NCBI GenBank assembly: GCA_022354845.1
Contig: CP031970.1
Coordinates: forward strand, 372,001-436,000
DNA: 64,000 bases
Source of the DNA: Streptococcus suis
GTDB lineage: Bacteria; Bacillota; Bacilli; Lactobacillales; Streptococcaceae
Reading direction: 5' to 3'
In this document: piece after piece, positions 23,989 to 32,845 of the stretch
Layout of the letters: each line of letters opens with the position of its first letter
Position numbering within the stretch: the stretch's first letter is position 1
Translations under genes and position numbers: made by a program
The notes under the pieces: model-generated
The model's database searches: none
Seen by the model: the letters and a program-made list of their open reading frames with translations, nothing else
Told to the model about the DNA's origin: nothing

Positions 23989-24984
23989 ATGGCTGAAACA
24001 AAAGTAATGGCCTTGCGTGAAGCGATTAACTTGGCTCAGAGCGAAGAAATGCGTAAGGATGAAAAAGTATTCTTAATGGGGGAAGACGTCGGTATCTACG
24101 GCGGTGACTTCGGTACATCTGTTGGTATGTTGGACGAATTCGGTCCAAAACGTGTTCGCGATACGCCTATCTCTGAGGCTGCAATCGCTGGTTCTGCGGT
24201 TGGTGCGGCTCAAACAGGTCTTCGTCCAATCGTTGACTTGACTTTCATGGACTTCATCACAATTGCCCTTGATGCGATTGTTAACCAAGCGGCCAAAACC
24301 AACTATATGTTTGGTGGCGGTTTGAAAACACCTGTAACCTTCCGTGTGGCATCTGGGTCAGGTATTGGTTCAGCAGCACAGCACTCACAATCTCTTGAAG
24401 CTTGGTTGACTCACATTCCAGGTATCAAAGTTGTTGCACCTGGTACTGCTAACGATGCAAAAGGTCTTTTGAAATCATCTATCCTTGACAACAACCCAGT
24501 TATCTTCTTGGAACCAAAAGCTCTTTACGGTAAAAAAGAAGAAGTGAACTTGGATCCTGATTTCTACATTCCACTTGGTAAAGGCGAAATCAAACGTGAA
24601 GGTACTGATGTAACTATCATTTCATACGGTCGTATGTTGGAACGTGTGTTGAAAGCGGCTGAAGAAGTGGCTGCAGAAGGCATCAGCGTAGAAGTGGTAG
24701 ATCCACGTACCCTTATCCCATTGGATAAAGAATTAATCATCGAATCTGTGAAGAAAACTGGTAAGGTTATCTTGGTCAACGATGCTTACAAAACAGGTGG
24801 TTTCATCGGTGAAATCGCATCAATCATCACAGAAAGCGAAGCTTTTGACTACTTGGATGCACCGATCATCCGTATCGCTTCAGACGATGTACCAGTTCCT
24901 TACGCTAACATTCTTGAAAATGCAGTATTGCCAAACGTAGAGAAAATCAAAGCGGCAATTTATAAGCAAGTAAATAAGGGCTAA
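23989..24984 (+). CDS. pdhB: Pyruvate dehydrogenase E1 beta
   Basis: 331 residues, a transketolase-like pyrimidine domain (FLMGEDVGIYGGDFGTSVGM, RDTPISEAAIAG) followed by the C-terminal transketolase domain (ISYGRMLERVLKAAEEV). It pairs with PdhA to form the E1 active site; the catalytic Glu is in MGEDVG. It has an ordinary ribosome binding site (AGGAGA), unlike pdhC and pdhD. Confidence 0.93.
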   Translation: MAETKVMALREAINLAQSEEMRKDEKVFLMGEDVGIYGGDFGTSVGMLDEFGPKRVRDTPISEAAIAGSAVGAAQTGLRPIVDLTFMDFITIALDAIVNQAAKTNYMFGGGLKTPVTFRVASGSGIGSAAQHSQSLEAWLTHIPGIKVVAPGTANDAKGLLKSSILDNNPVIFLEPKALYGKKEEVNLDPDFYIPLGKGEIKREGTDVTIISYGRMLERVLKAAEEVAAEGISVEVVDPRTLIPLDKELIIESVKKTGKVILVNDAYKTGGFIGEIASIITESEAFDYLDAPIIRIASDDVPVPYANILENAVLPNVEKIKAAIYKQVNKG

Positions 24985-24997
24985 AGACAAAATGGAA

Positions 24998-25083
24998 GGA
25001 CGGGCAACCGTCCTAACCCTGTTTGAAGGAATGTATGAAAAGAATTGACCTGGTTCAATGAATATCATTGGGGTCGGTTCTTT
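24998..25083 (+). promoter_or_regulatory. Two stem-loops between pdhB and pdhC
   Basis: GGACGG-gcaa-CCGTCC (24998-25013) is a tight hairpin with no T-run. A second one pairs AAAGAATTGACC (25039-25050) with GGTCGGTTCTTT (25072-25083), with inner CAATG/CATTG. They precede the pdhC hairpin module and may mark an mRNA processing or attenuation region. Confidence 0.5.
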
Positions 25084-25102
25084 GATAACGTAAGAAATTG
25101 AG

Positions 25103-25217
25103 AGAAAGGAATTGAACCCGTTCGGAAAACTTAAAAATGTATGAATCGATTGAAAATCAATATTTTCTACGATTTCCTATATTCAATTGTTTTCTGTTCG
25201 GACTTGGTATCTAAAAA
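25103..25217 (+). promoter_or_regulatory. Hairpin module between Shine-Dalgarno and ATG of pdhC
   Basis: It begins AGAAAGGA (25103-25110), then the minigene TTG-AAC-CCG-... (ten codons, 25112-25144), then a long imperfect hairpin: GTTCG-GAAAAC pairs with GTTTTC-TGTT-CGGAC around an inner ATTGA/TCAAT, with ACC/GGT at the base. It ends GGTATCTAAAAA directly before the pdhC ATG. There is no purine-rich ribosome binding site within 20 bases of the ATG. Same layout as before pdhD and uvrA. Confidence 0.6.
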
Positions 25218-26600
25218 ATGGCAGTAGAAATTATTATGCCTAAACTCGGTGTTGACATGCAAGAAGGTGAAATCATCGAGTGGAAAAAACAAGAGGGCGA
25301 TGTCGTCAACGAAGGCGATGTTCTCTTGGAAATGATGTCTGACAAGACCAGCATGGAGTTGGAAGCAGAAGAGTCAGGCGTACTATTGAAAATTGTTCAT
25401 GGCAACGGTGCAACTGTTCCTGTGACAGAGGTCATTGCCTACATCGGTGCAGAAGGTGAAACAGTTGAAGCAGGTAGTGCTCCTGCTGTTGAGCCAGCTG
25501 CAGCTATTGAAGAAGTACCAGCGGGCCGTGCACCGGTGATTGTGGCACCTACTGTTGCAGCGAAACCACAAGGTGGCGGCAAGGTGCGTGCAACTCCAGC
25601 GGCACGTAAGTTGGCTGGGGAATTGGGCATTGATTTGGGTCTTGTTCCAGGAACTGGTGCAAATGGCCGTGTCCACAAGGTTGACGTAGAAGACTTCAAG
25701 GGTGCAGCGCCTAAGGCAACTCCGCTCGCAGCCCGTATAGCAGCTGACCATGGTGTTGATTTGTCAACAATCACAGGAACAGGTGTCAATGGTAAAATTG
25801 TTAAGGAAGATGTACTTGCTGTTCTTGCTCCTGTAGAAGCAGAAGTTGTGGCTCCAGCTCCTAAAGTGGAAGAGAAACCAGCTAAAGAATTGCCAGAAGG
25901 CGTTGAAATCATTAAGATGAGCCCAATGCGTAAGGCGATTTCAAAAGGTATGGTCAACTCTTACTTGACTGCTCCAACCTTTACGCTTAATTACGATATC
26001 GACATGACCAACCTCATGGCGCTTCGTAAGCAAGTCCTTGAGCCAATTATGAACAAGACTGGTCTGAAAGTGACCTTTACAGACTTGATTGGTCTTGCGG
26101 TTGTTCGTACTTTGATGAAAGAAGAACACCGTTACATGAACGCATCTTTGATTAACGATGCACAAGAAATCGAATTACACAAGTTTGTCAACCTTGGTAT
26201 CGCAGTAGGTCTAGATGATGGCTTGGTGGTGCCAGTTGTTCATGGCGCAGATAAGATGAGCTTGTCTGAATTTGTTGTGGCATCAAAAGATGTTATCAAG
26301 AAAGCTCAATCTGGTAAGTTGAAGGGAGCTGAAATGTCAGGATCTACCTTCTCTATCACCAACTTGGGTATGTTTGGTACCAAAACCTTTAACCCAATTA
26401 TCAACCAACCAAACTCAGCAATCCTTGGTGTAGCAGCAACTGTTCAAACTCCAGTAGTTATTGATGGTGAAATCAAAATCCGTCCAATTATGGCACTTTG
26501 CTTGACCATTGACCACCGTATCATTGATGGTATGAATGGTGCTAAGTTCATGGTTGACTTGAAGAACTTGCTGGAAAACCCATTGGAATTGTTGATTTGA
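25218..26600 (+). CDS. pdhC: Pyruvate dehydrogenase E2 (dihydrolipoyl acetyltransferase)
   Basis: 460 residues. Lipoyl domain 1-80 with lipoylation Lys43 in MSDKTSM; an Ala/Pro linker; two consecutive peripheral-subunit-binding segments (RATPAARKLAGELGIDL and KATPLAARIAADHGVDL, each with a GTGANGR/GTGVNGK turn); then the catalytic domain with DHRIIDG near the C-terminus. It transfers acetyl from lipoamide to CoA and forms the complex core. The ATG has no adjacent Shine-Dalgarno; the AGAAAGGA is 107 bases away, separated by a hairpin module. Confidence 0.93.
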   Translation: MAVEIIMPKLGVDMQEGEIIEWKKQEGDVVNEGDVLLEMMSDKTSMELEAEESGVLLKIVHGNGATVPVTEVIAYIGAEGETVEAGSAPAVEPAAAIEEVPAGRAPVIVAPTVAAKPQGGGKVRATPAARKLAGELGIDLGLVPGTGANGRVHKVDVEDFKGAAPKATPLAARIAADHGVDLSTITGTGVNGKIVKEDVLAVLAPVEAEVVAPAPKVEEKPAKELPEGVEIIKMSPMRKAISKGMVNSYLTAPTFTLNYDIDMTNLMALRKQVLEPIMNKTGLKVTFTDLIGLAVVRTLMKEEHRYMNASLINDAQEIELHKFVNLGIAVGLDDGLVVPVVHGADKMSLSEFVVASKDVIKKAQSGKLKGAEMSGSTFSITNLGMFGTKTFNPIINQPNSAILGVAATVQTPVVIDGEIKIRPIMALCLTIDHRIIDGMNGAKFMVDLKNLLENPLELLI

Positions 26601-26658
26601 TAATGATTTTATCGTTGGTTAAAAAATAAAAGAATTAGATTTCTGAATAGAAAATAAA

Positions 26659-26795
26659 GAAAGGATGTAGAACGAGTTCGTGACATTTGAACACGAACTA
26701 AATGCTTCGGAATTTAGATAGTCCGCCTTGGATGTAAGCATCCTGCGTTGGACTCCTAAAATTCTGTCGCATTTGACGTTCTTTGTATCATAATT
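26659..26795 (+). promoter_or_regulatory. Hairpin module between Shine-Dalgarno and ATG of pdhD
   Basis: It starts GAAAGGATGTAGAACG (26659-26674; here the minigene is only ATG-TAG), followed by a long imperfect hairpin: GAACG/CGTTC, GACATTTG/CATTTGAC-like, GAATTTAGATAGTCC/GGACTCCTAAAATTC, with an apical GGATG/CATCC. It ends TTTGTATCATAATT before the pdhD ATG. No ribosome binding site lies near the ATG. Divergent in sequence from the pdhC and uvrA modules, but with the same architecture. Confidence 0.55.
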
Positions 26796-28556
26796 ATGGC
26801 AATTGAAATTATTATGCCGAAACTTGGTGTAGACATGCAAGAAGGTGAAATCATCGAATGGAAAAAACAAGAGGGTGATTTTGTCAATGAAGGTGATGTT
26901 ATCTTAGAGATGATGTCAGATAAAACAAGCATGGAGTTGGAAGCGGAAGAATCAGGTGTTCTTTTGAAAATCGTTCACGGTAACGGTGCAACAGTTCCTG
27001 TAACAGAAGTTATTGCTTACCTTGGTGCAGAAGGTGAAACAGTTGAAGCAGGTGCCACACCGGCTCCAGCAGAAGTTGCACAAGCAACTGCAGACTTGAA
27101 AGCAGCTGGTTTGGAAGTGCCTGCAGCTCCTGCTGTAGCTCCACAAGCTCCTAAGGCTGAATTGGCAGCAGACGAGTACGATATGATTGTTGTTGGTGGT
27201 GGTCCTGCTGGCTACTATGCAGCGATTCGTGGTGCCCAACTAGGTGGTAAAATCGCAATCGTTGAAAAATCAGAATTTGGTGGGACTTGCTTGAACAAAG
27301 GATGTATCCCAACTAAGACCTACCTCAAAAATGCTGAAATTCTTGATGGATTGAAGATTGCGGCAGAGCGTGGTATCAATCTTGCATCTACAAACTACAC
27401 AGTAGATATGGATAAAACAGTTGACTTCAAGAACAAGGTTGTGAAGACTTTGACTGGTGGTGTAGCGGGTCTCTTGAAAGCCAACAAGGTAACCATCTTC
27501 AATGGTCTTGGACAAGTAAACCCTGATAAGACAGTTGTGATTGGTGATAAAGTGATTAAAGGTCGCAGCATCGTACTTGCAACTGGTTCTAAGGTTTCTC
27601 GTATCAACATCCCAGGTATTGATTCTAAATTGGTGTTAACTTCTGATGATATCCTTGACTTGCGTGAGATTCCTAAGTCACTCACTGTTATGGGTGGTGG
27701 CGTAGTCGGTGTGGAACTTGGTTTGGTTTACGCGTCTTACGGTACTGAAGTAACAGTTGTTGAAATGGCTGACCGTATCATTCCTGGTATGGACCGTGAA
27801 GTGTCTGTTGAATTGCAAAAAGTCCTTTCTAAGAAAGGTATGAAATTCTTGACCTCTGTTGGTGTATCTGAGATTGTTGAAGCCAACAATCAATTGACAA
27901 TTAAATTGAACGATGGTTCAGAAATTATTTCTGAAAAAGCTCTTCTTTCAATTGGACGTGTACCTCAATTGGCTGGTCTTGAAAATCTTAACCTTGAGTT
28001 GGATCGCGGTCGTATCAAGGTTAATGCATACCAAGAAACTTCTATCCCAGGAATTTATGCACCTGGTGACGTTAATGGTACTAAAATGTTGGCACACGCT
28101 GCTTATCGTATGGGTGAAGTTGCTGCTGAGAATGCTATCAACGGTAACCACCACAAGGCTAAATTGGACTTCACACCAGCAGCGGTTTACACACACCCTG
28201 AAATTGCGATGGTTGGTTTGACTGAAGACCAAGCAATCGAGAAATACGGTAAAGAAAATATCCTGATCGGTCGCAACAGCTTCACTGGTAATGGTCGTGC
28301 GATTGCTTCTAACGAAGCACATGGTTTCGTAAAAGTTATCGCTGATAAGAAATACCATGAAATCCTTGGTGTTCATATCATCGGTCCAGTTGCAGCTGAA
28401 ATGATCAACGAAGCAGCAACTATCATGGAATCTGAATTGACTGTTGACGATGTGGCAGCTTCTATCCATGGTCACCCAACCTTCTCAGAAGTTATGTATG
28501 AGGCCTTCCTTGATGTTCTTGGTGTTGCGATCCACAACCCACCAAAACGGAAATAA
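26796..28556 (+). CDS. pdhD: Dihydrolipoamide dehydrogenase (E3) with N-terminal lipoyl domain
   Basis: 586 residues. Lipoyl domain 1-80 (Lys43 in SDKTSM) almost identical to that of PdhC, linker to ~125, then the flavin disulfide reductase: FAD motif VVGGGPAGYYAAIRGAQLG, redox disulfide GGTCLNKGCIP, NAD motif VMGGGVVGVELG, and C-terminal catalytic His in HGHPTFSE. It reoxidises dihydrolipoamide with NAD+. A lipoyl domain on E3 is known in streptococci. It lacks a local ribosome binding site (see the module upstream). Confidence 0.94.
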   Translation: MAIEIIMPKLGVDMQEGEIIEWKKQEGDFVNEGDVILEMMSDKTSMELEAEESGVLLKIVHGNGATVPVTEVIAYLGAEGETVEAGATPAPAEVAQATADLKAAGLEVPAAPAVAPQAPKAELAADEYDMIVVGGGPAGYYAAIRGAQLGGKIAIVEKSEFGGTCLNKGCIPTKTYLKNAEILDGLKIAAERGINLASTNYTVDMDKTVDFKNKVVKTLTGGVAGLLKANKVTIFNGLGQVNPDKTVVIGDKVIKGRSIVLATGSKVSRINIPGIDSKLVLTSDDILDLREIPKSLTVMGGGVVGVELGLVYASYGTEVTVVEMADRIIPGMDREVSVELQKVLSKKGMKFLTSVGVSEIVEANNQLTIKLNDGSEIISEKALLSIGRVPQLAGLENLNLELDRGRIKVNAYQETSIPGIYAPGDVNGTKMLAHAAYRMGEVAAENAINGNHHKAKLDFTPAAVYTHPEIAMVGLTEDQAIEKYGKENILIGRNSFTGNGRAIASNEAHGFVKVIADKKYHEILGVHIIGPVAAEMINEAATIMESELTVDDVAASIHGHPTFSEVMYEAFLDVLGVAIHNPPKRK

Positions 28557-28567
28557 TATAATGAATC

Positions 28568-28598
28568 AAAAGAAAGTCCGATTGGCTTTCTTTTTTTT
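28568..28598 (+). terminator. Terminator of the pdh operon
   Basis: AAAGAAAG pairs with CTTTCTTT, followed by a T-run, 12 bases after the pdhD stop. Confidence 0.85.
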
Positions 28599-28749
28599 AA
28601 ATAATGAAATAGGAAGGGTTTGGAGAACAATACTTGAAATTTGGTCATAAATCAATTTCTGTGCATTTCTATTCCTGGTAATGTTTGCAAGCTTTGTTGC
28701 AGATTTTTTCGTAACAAGTCTGTTGGCAAGAAATCCTGTTGATTATCCA

Positions 28750-28787
28750 AGAGTATTACCTTCTCTACTTGGTAAAGATAATACTCT
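28750..28787. other. Hairpin in the pdhD-trp spacer
   Basis: AGAGTATTA (28750-28758) pairs perfectly with TAATACTCT (28779-28787). No T-run follows, and no gene is seen between 28600 and 28840. Confidence 0.5.
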
Positions 28788-28840
28788 ACAGAAAAATTGG
28801 TTGTAAAAACCGAATATTCTGAAAATTTATAAAAATATAC

Positions 28841-28868
28841 TTGACATATTTTGAAAATAGTATAAAAT
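28841..28868 (+). promoter_or_regulatory. trp operon promoter
   Basis: -35 TTGACA (28841-28846) and -10 TAAAAT (28863-28868), spaced 16 bases, directly before the T-box leader. Confidence 0.75.
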
Positions 28869-28869
28869 G

Positions 28870-29137
28870 AATACTAATCAGAAGAAGTAATCTTCAAGTT
28901 TGTTTTCAGAAAACTGACGGTTGTTGCGAGTCAGTAGCAAACGAAGATGAAATGGGCTGATGTTTGATATGAGAAGGTAATCAATATCCTTCCGGTTGGC
29001 ACCCCTTACCGTGCGACTCCTTGTTGGAGGAGTTTGAGATGACAAGGTTTTTTGTGTACCCTTGTTAATGGAGGTGGCACCGCGCTAGCTTTGATTAGAC
29101 GCCCTCGCACAGATTTTTTTCTGTGTGAGGGCTTTTT
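28870..29137 (+). ncRNA. T-box riboswitch (tRNA-Trp type) of the trp operon
   Basis: The diagnostic T-box sequence GGAGGTGGCACCGCG is at 29070-29084. It is followed by a strong terminator: GCCCTCGCACAG (29101-29112) pairs with CTGTGTGAGGGC (29121-29132) plus T. A long stem I region precedes it, with a candidate TGG specifier at 28953-28955 (in GAAATGGGCTG). Uncharged tRNA-Trp would stabilise the antiterminator and switch on trpEGDCFBA. Family known; the specifier position is my reading. Confidence 0.9.
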
Positions 29138-29159
29138 GTTTTCACAAAAGGAGTTCCCC

Positions 29160-30530
29160 ATGCACAACGTACTACCAGCAGATATTTTAACCCCCATTCT
29201 AGCCTTTATGCGACTAAAAGGTAAGCATAAGATTATCCTAGAATCCATTCCGAGAGAAAAGGGAAACGCTCGTTTTTCCATTATTGCCTATAATCCTGTC
29301 TATGAAATCAAATATGACCATGGTGTGTTGACCAACAATGGAGAAGTGGTGGAAGGTGATCCATTGGAATACCTACAATCTGTGGTGGAAGGTTCGAATT
29401 TGACTGGAGAGGCTCCCTTTCAAGGAGGGGCGATTGGATTTGTTGGATATGACTTGATTAGTCTCTATGAACCCATTGGTCATATCCCCAAGGACACCAT
29501 TGGAACACCGGATATGCATTTCTTTATTTATGAATCATATTTAGTATTTGATCATAAGAAGGAGATTCTCTCCATTTATGAAGATAATACCTATAGTGGC
29601 CGTAGTTCGAGTGAGATGGAGAATGCTCTAGCAAGTGTTTTAGCCGAATTAAAAAATCCAGCACCCGATGAATTTGCACCCCATGATCTTCAATCATTAT
29701 CCTTCAAGAGTCATCTTGAAAAAGAAGAATTCGAAAATATGGTTAGGTCAGCAAAACAATTGATTCGGCAAGGCGATATGTTTCAATGTGTCCTCAGTCA
29801 ACGTTTTTCATCAGATATTTCTGGCAACCCTTTTGATTATTACCGTAATTTACGGGTTACCAATCCATCGAACTATTTATATTTTTATGATTTTGGAGAT
29901 TACCAAATAATCGGCGCTAGTCCAGAAAGTCTTGTGTCTGTAAAAGATGGAATCGTGACAACTAATCCAATTGCTGGAACTCGGCCTCGTGGAGATGATG
30001 AGGAGGAGGACCAACGATTGGCGGCTGATTTATCAACAGATACGAAAGAAGTTGCTGAACATAGAATGTTGGTTGATTTGGGGCGAAATGATATTGGTCG
30101 AATTGCACAAATTGGAACTGTCGAAGTTACTAAGTATATGGAAGTTGAATATTTTCGATATGTGATGCACTTAACAAGTATTGTCAAAGGACAATTATTG
30201 GAGAATTTGACTGTATTAGATGCATTAAAAGCTACCCTACCTGCTGGAACTGTCTCAGGAGCACCGAAAATTAGAGCCATGCAACGCATCTATGAATTAG
30301 AAAAGGAAAAGCGCGGCATATATGCAGGAGCAATTGGCTATCTATCTGCTACAGGAGATATGGATTTTGCGATTGCTATTCGCACCATGGTAGTGAAAAA
30401 TGGCAAAGCCTATGTGCAAGCAGGTGCAGGAATTGTATATGATAGTGTTCCAGAAAATGAATACCAAGAAACGCTGAACAAGGCAAAGGCGATGACGAAA
30501 ATAGGAGAGTGCTATGATTCTTTTAATTGA
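29160..30530 (+). CDS. trpE: Anthranilate synthase component I
   Basis: 456 residues. N-terminal Anth_synt_I_N domain with the feedback-site motif in KIILESIPREKGNARFS, then the chorismate-binding domain (GDMFQCVLSQRFS, IAGTRPRG, PAGTVSGAPKIRAMQ). It converts chorismate to anthranilate using ammonia from TrpG. ATG 29160 follows AAAGGAG by six bases; the frame is open back into the T-box, but those starts are not credible. Its end overlaps trpG by 17 bases. Confidence 0.95.
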   Translation: MHNVLPADILTPILAFMRLKGKHKIILESIPREKGNARFSIIAYNPVYEIKYDHGVLTNNGEVVEGDPLEYLQSVVEGSNLTGEAPFQGGAIGFVGYDLISLYEPIGHIPKDTIGTPDMHFFIYESYLVFDHKKEILSIYEDNTYSGRSSSEMENALASVLAELKNPAPDEFAPHDLQSLSFKSHLEKEEFENMVRSAKQLIRQGDMFQCVLSQRFSSDISGNPFDYYRNLRVTNPSNYLYFYDFGDYQIIGASPESLVSVKDGIVTTNPIAGTRPRGDDEEEDQRLAADLSTDTKEVAEHRMLVDLGRNDIGRIAQIGTVEVTKYMEVEYFRYVMHLTSIVKGQLLENLTVLDALKATLPAGTVSGAPKIRAMQRIYELEKEKRGIYAGAIGYLSATGDMDFAIAIRTMVVKNGKAYVQAGAGIVYDSVPENEYQETLNKAKAMTKIGECYDSFN

Positions 30531-31080
30531 TAACTATGATTCATTTACCTATAACTTAGCCCAATATCTAGGACAGTTTTCACCTGTGCAGGTATTGAGA
30601 AATGATGCGGAGAATCTATTCGATGAAGCAAATAAAGCGAAAGGTTTGGTTTTTTCTCCAGGACCAGGTTGGCCAGCAGATGCTGGAAAAATGGAAGAAC
30701 TGATACAGATTTTTGCAGATAAAAAACCAATATTGGGTATTTGTTTGGGGCATCAAGCAATCGCTGAAGTTTTTGGAGGGCAGTTGAGATTAGCCAAAAC
30801 GGTTATGCATGGGAAGCAGAGTCAGATGCGAGTGGAAGGAAACTCTCCAATTTTCAATGGTTTTCAGGGAGATGTAGAAATCATGCGTTATCACTCGATT
30901 GTCATTGATGAAATGCCAAAAGATTTTATAGTGACTGCTCGTACAACAGATGATGACGAAATTATGGCTATCCAACATAAGCAATTACCGATTTTTGGTT
31001 TGCAATTTCATCCAGAAAGTATAGGGAGTCCGGAAGGCTTACAAATGATTGAACAGTTTGTTAGAGAGGTAGTAAGATGA
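30514..31080 (+). CDS. trpG: Anthranilate synthase component II (glutaminase)
   Basis: 188 residues, class I glutamine amidotransferase. It starts MILLIDNYDSFTYNL; the nucleophile Cys is in ILGICLGHQAI (~77), and the His-Glu pair is in LQFHPESIGS. It supplies ammonia to TrpE. Overlaps trpE upstream and trpD downstream (4 bases). Confidence 0.95.
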   Translation: MILLIDNYDSFTYNLAQYLGQFSPVQVLRNDAENLFDEANKAKGLVFSPGPGWPADAGKMEELIQIFADKKPILGICLGHQAIAEVFGGQLRLAKTVMHGKQSQMRVEGNSPIFNGFQGDVEIMRYHSIVIDEMPKDFIVTARTTDDDEIMAIQHKQLPIFGLQFHPESIGSPEGLQMIEQFVREVVR

Positions 31081-32081
31081 AAGAAATTTTTGAAAAATTA
31101 GCTACAAAACAAGACTTATCTGAGGGAGAAATCGAAGGAGTTTTTAATCGTATTCTAAATGGAGAATTGACAGAAAGTCAGATTGCAGCTCTGTTACTAG
31201 GCTTGAAAATGAAGGGTGAAACAGTTGATGAAATTGCAGGTGTAGTAAAGTCTTTGAAAAAACATGCTGTACAATTGCCTCAAACATATTCGGACGCAAT
31301 GTGCAACTGCGGTACGGGTGGGGATCAATCGTATAGTTTTAATATTTCGACGACGGCTTGCTTTATCTTGTCAGCTGGAGGTATTCGTTTAGCGAAGGCG
31401 GGAAATCGATCTATTTCATCGAAGTCAGGTTCTGCAGATGTACTTGAAGAATTAGGGATAAATATTGCAGCGAATCCAGAAGTAGTATCAAAAGCATTGT
31501 CAGAGGTTGGATTGGCTTTTGTCTTTGCTCAAACCATGCATCCAGCCATGCGCTTTATTGGTCCAGCCAGACGGGCATTGGGAGTTCCAACAATTATGAA
31601 TATTGTTGGTCCTTTAGCCAATCCCCTATCATTAGATAGTCAATTGATGGGAGTTTATCGAGAAGACCTCCAGTTGGATCTGGCCCATGTTATGAAAAAA
31701 TTGGGAAGACGACGGGCGTTACTTATCACAGGACCAAACCATATGGATGAAGCGGCCTTATTTGGAGAGAATCACTACACTTTGCTTACAGATGGAAATA
31801 TCCATCAGGGAAGATTTACCTTTGCTGATGTGGATCTGAATCCATTAGAACTCGCGGATATTCAAGGTGGAGATGCTGTGGAGAATGCAGAAATTTTGTT
31901 GTCAGTTCTACAAAATCAAGCAAGTCCTTACTTAGAAACGACGGTTTTAAATGCAGGTCTAGGCTTTTATGCAAATGGTAAGGTTTCAAGTATCCGTGAA
32001 GGAGTTGAATTGGCTCGAAGTCTACTTGCGGACGGTTCTGCTCTGAGAAAATTGGAAGAACTAAGGGAGGTTCAGATATGA
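31077..32081 (+). CDS. trpD: Anthranilate phosphoribosyltransferase
   Basis: 334 residues with the N-terminal helical domain (GELTESQIAALLLGLKMKG) and the PRPP-binding glycosyltransferase motifs CGTGGDQSYSFNIST, KAGNRSISSKSGSADVLE and FIGPARRALGVPTIMN. It transfers phosphoribosyl to anthranilate. Four-base overlaps on both sides indicate tight coupling. Confidence 0.95.
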   Translation: MKEIFEKLATKQDLSEGEIEGVFNRILNGELTESQIAALLLGLKMKGETVDEIAGVVKSLKKHAVQLPQTYSDAMCNCGTGGDQSYSFNISTTACFILSAGGIRLAKAGNRSISSKSGSADVLEELGINIAANPEVVSKALSEVGLAFVFAQTMHPAMRFIGPARRALGVPTIMNIVGPLANPLSLDSQLMGVYREDLQLDLAHVMKKLGRRRALLITGPNHMDEAALFGENHYTLLTDGNIHQGRFTFADVDLNPLELADIQGGDAVENAEILLSVLQNQASPYLETTVLNAGLGFYANGKVSSIREGVELARSLLADGSALRKLEELREVQI

Positions 32082-32845
32082 GTCAGGATTTTTTACAGAC
32101 AATTTTAAAGCAAAAGGAGGCAGAGGTTGCTCAGCTGGTAAATGAGCCAGTAGAATCTGTTCGTTCAACCTATTCGTTATTTGATTTTCTTACCAAGCAG
32201 AAGGGTCAATTACAACTGATTACTGAGGTAAAAAAAGCTAGCCCTAGTATGGGAGATATCAATCTGACGGTGGATATTACTGAGCAAGCACGCCAATACG
32301 AAGCAGCAGGGGCTGCTATGATTTCAGTATTGACTGACCAAATTTTCTTTAAGGGGGATGTACAGTTTCTTCGTCAAATCTCAGATTTGGTTTCAATTCC
32401 GACATTAGCGAAAGATTTTATCATTGATGAAAAACAAATTATTCGCAGTCTTAATGCAGGTGCTACAGTGATACTATTGATTGTGGCGGCTTTGTCCGAA
32501 GACAGGCTCAAAGAATTGTTTAAATTTGCAACCCGTTTAGGTCTGGAAGTATTGGTTGAGACTCATAATCTTTCAGAATTAGACATTGCTCATCGCATTG
32601 GCGCAAAGATAATTGGTGTCAACAATCGGAACCTAACAACATTTGAAGTTTCCCTTCAAACTAGTCTTGACTTAGCACCTCATTTTCTACCGGACAGAGT
32701 GTATGTATCAGAATCAGGCATTTTTACAAATGAACAAGCTGAACTCCTTGCTCCCTACTTTCATGCACTCTTAGTCGGAACAGCACTGATGCAGTCGGAA
32801 GATGTTGCGCAAAAAGTAAAGGAGTTATCGATTGACAAAGGTTAA
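32078..32845 (+). CDS. trpC: Indole-3-glycerol-phosphate synthase
   Basis: 255 residues, a TIM barrel: [15 protein letters not shown] (catalytic Lys), [38 protein letters not shown] and VYVSESGIF. It decarboxylates and cyclises CdRP. Start ATG 32078 overlaps the trpD stop; the end overlaps trpF by 14 bases. Confidence 0.95.
   Translation: MSQDFLQTILKQKEAEVAQLVNEPVESVRSTYSLFDFLTKQKGQLQLITEVKKASPSMGDINLTVDITEQARQYEAAGAAMISVLTDQIFFKGDVQFLRQISDLVSIPTLAKDFIIDEKQIIRSLNAGATVILLIVAALSEDRLKELFKFATRLGLEVLVETHNLSELDIAHRIGAKIIGVNNRNLTTFEVSLQTSLDLAPHFLPDRVYVSESGIFTNEQAELLAPYFHALLVGTALMQSEDVAQKVKELSIDKG

Noticed and set aside
29052..29159. N-terminal extension of trpE
   Set aside because: It overlaps the T-box and terminator; ATG 29160 has a well-placed AAAGGAG and matches the TrpE start.
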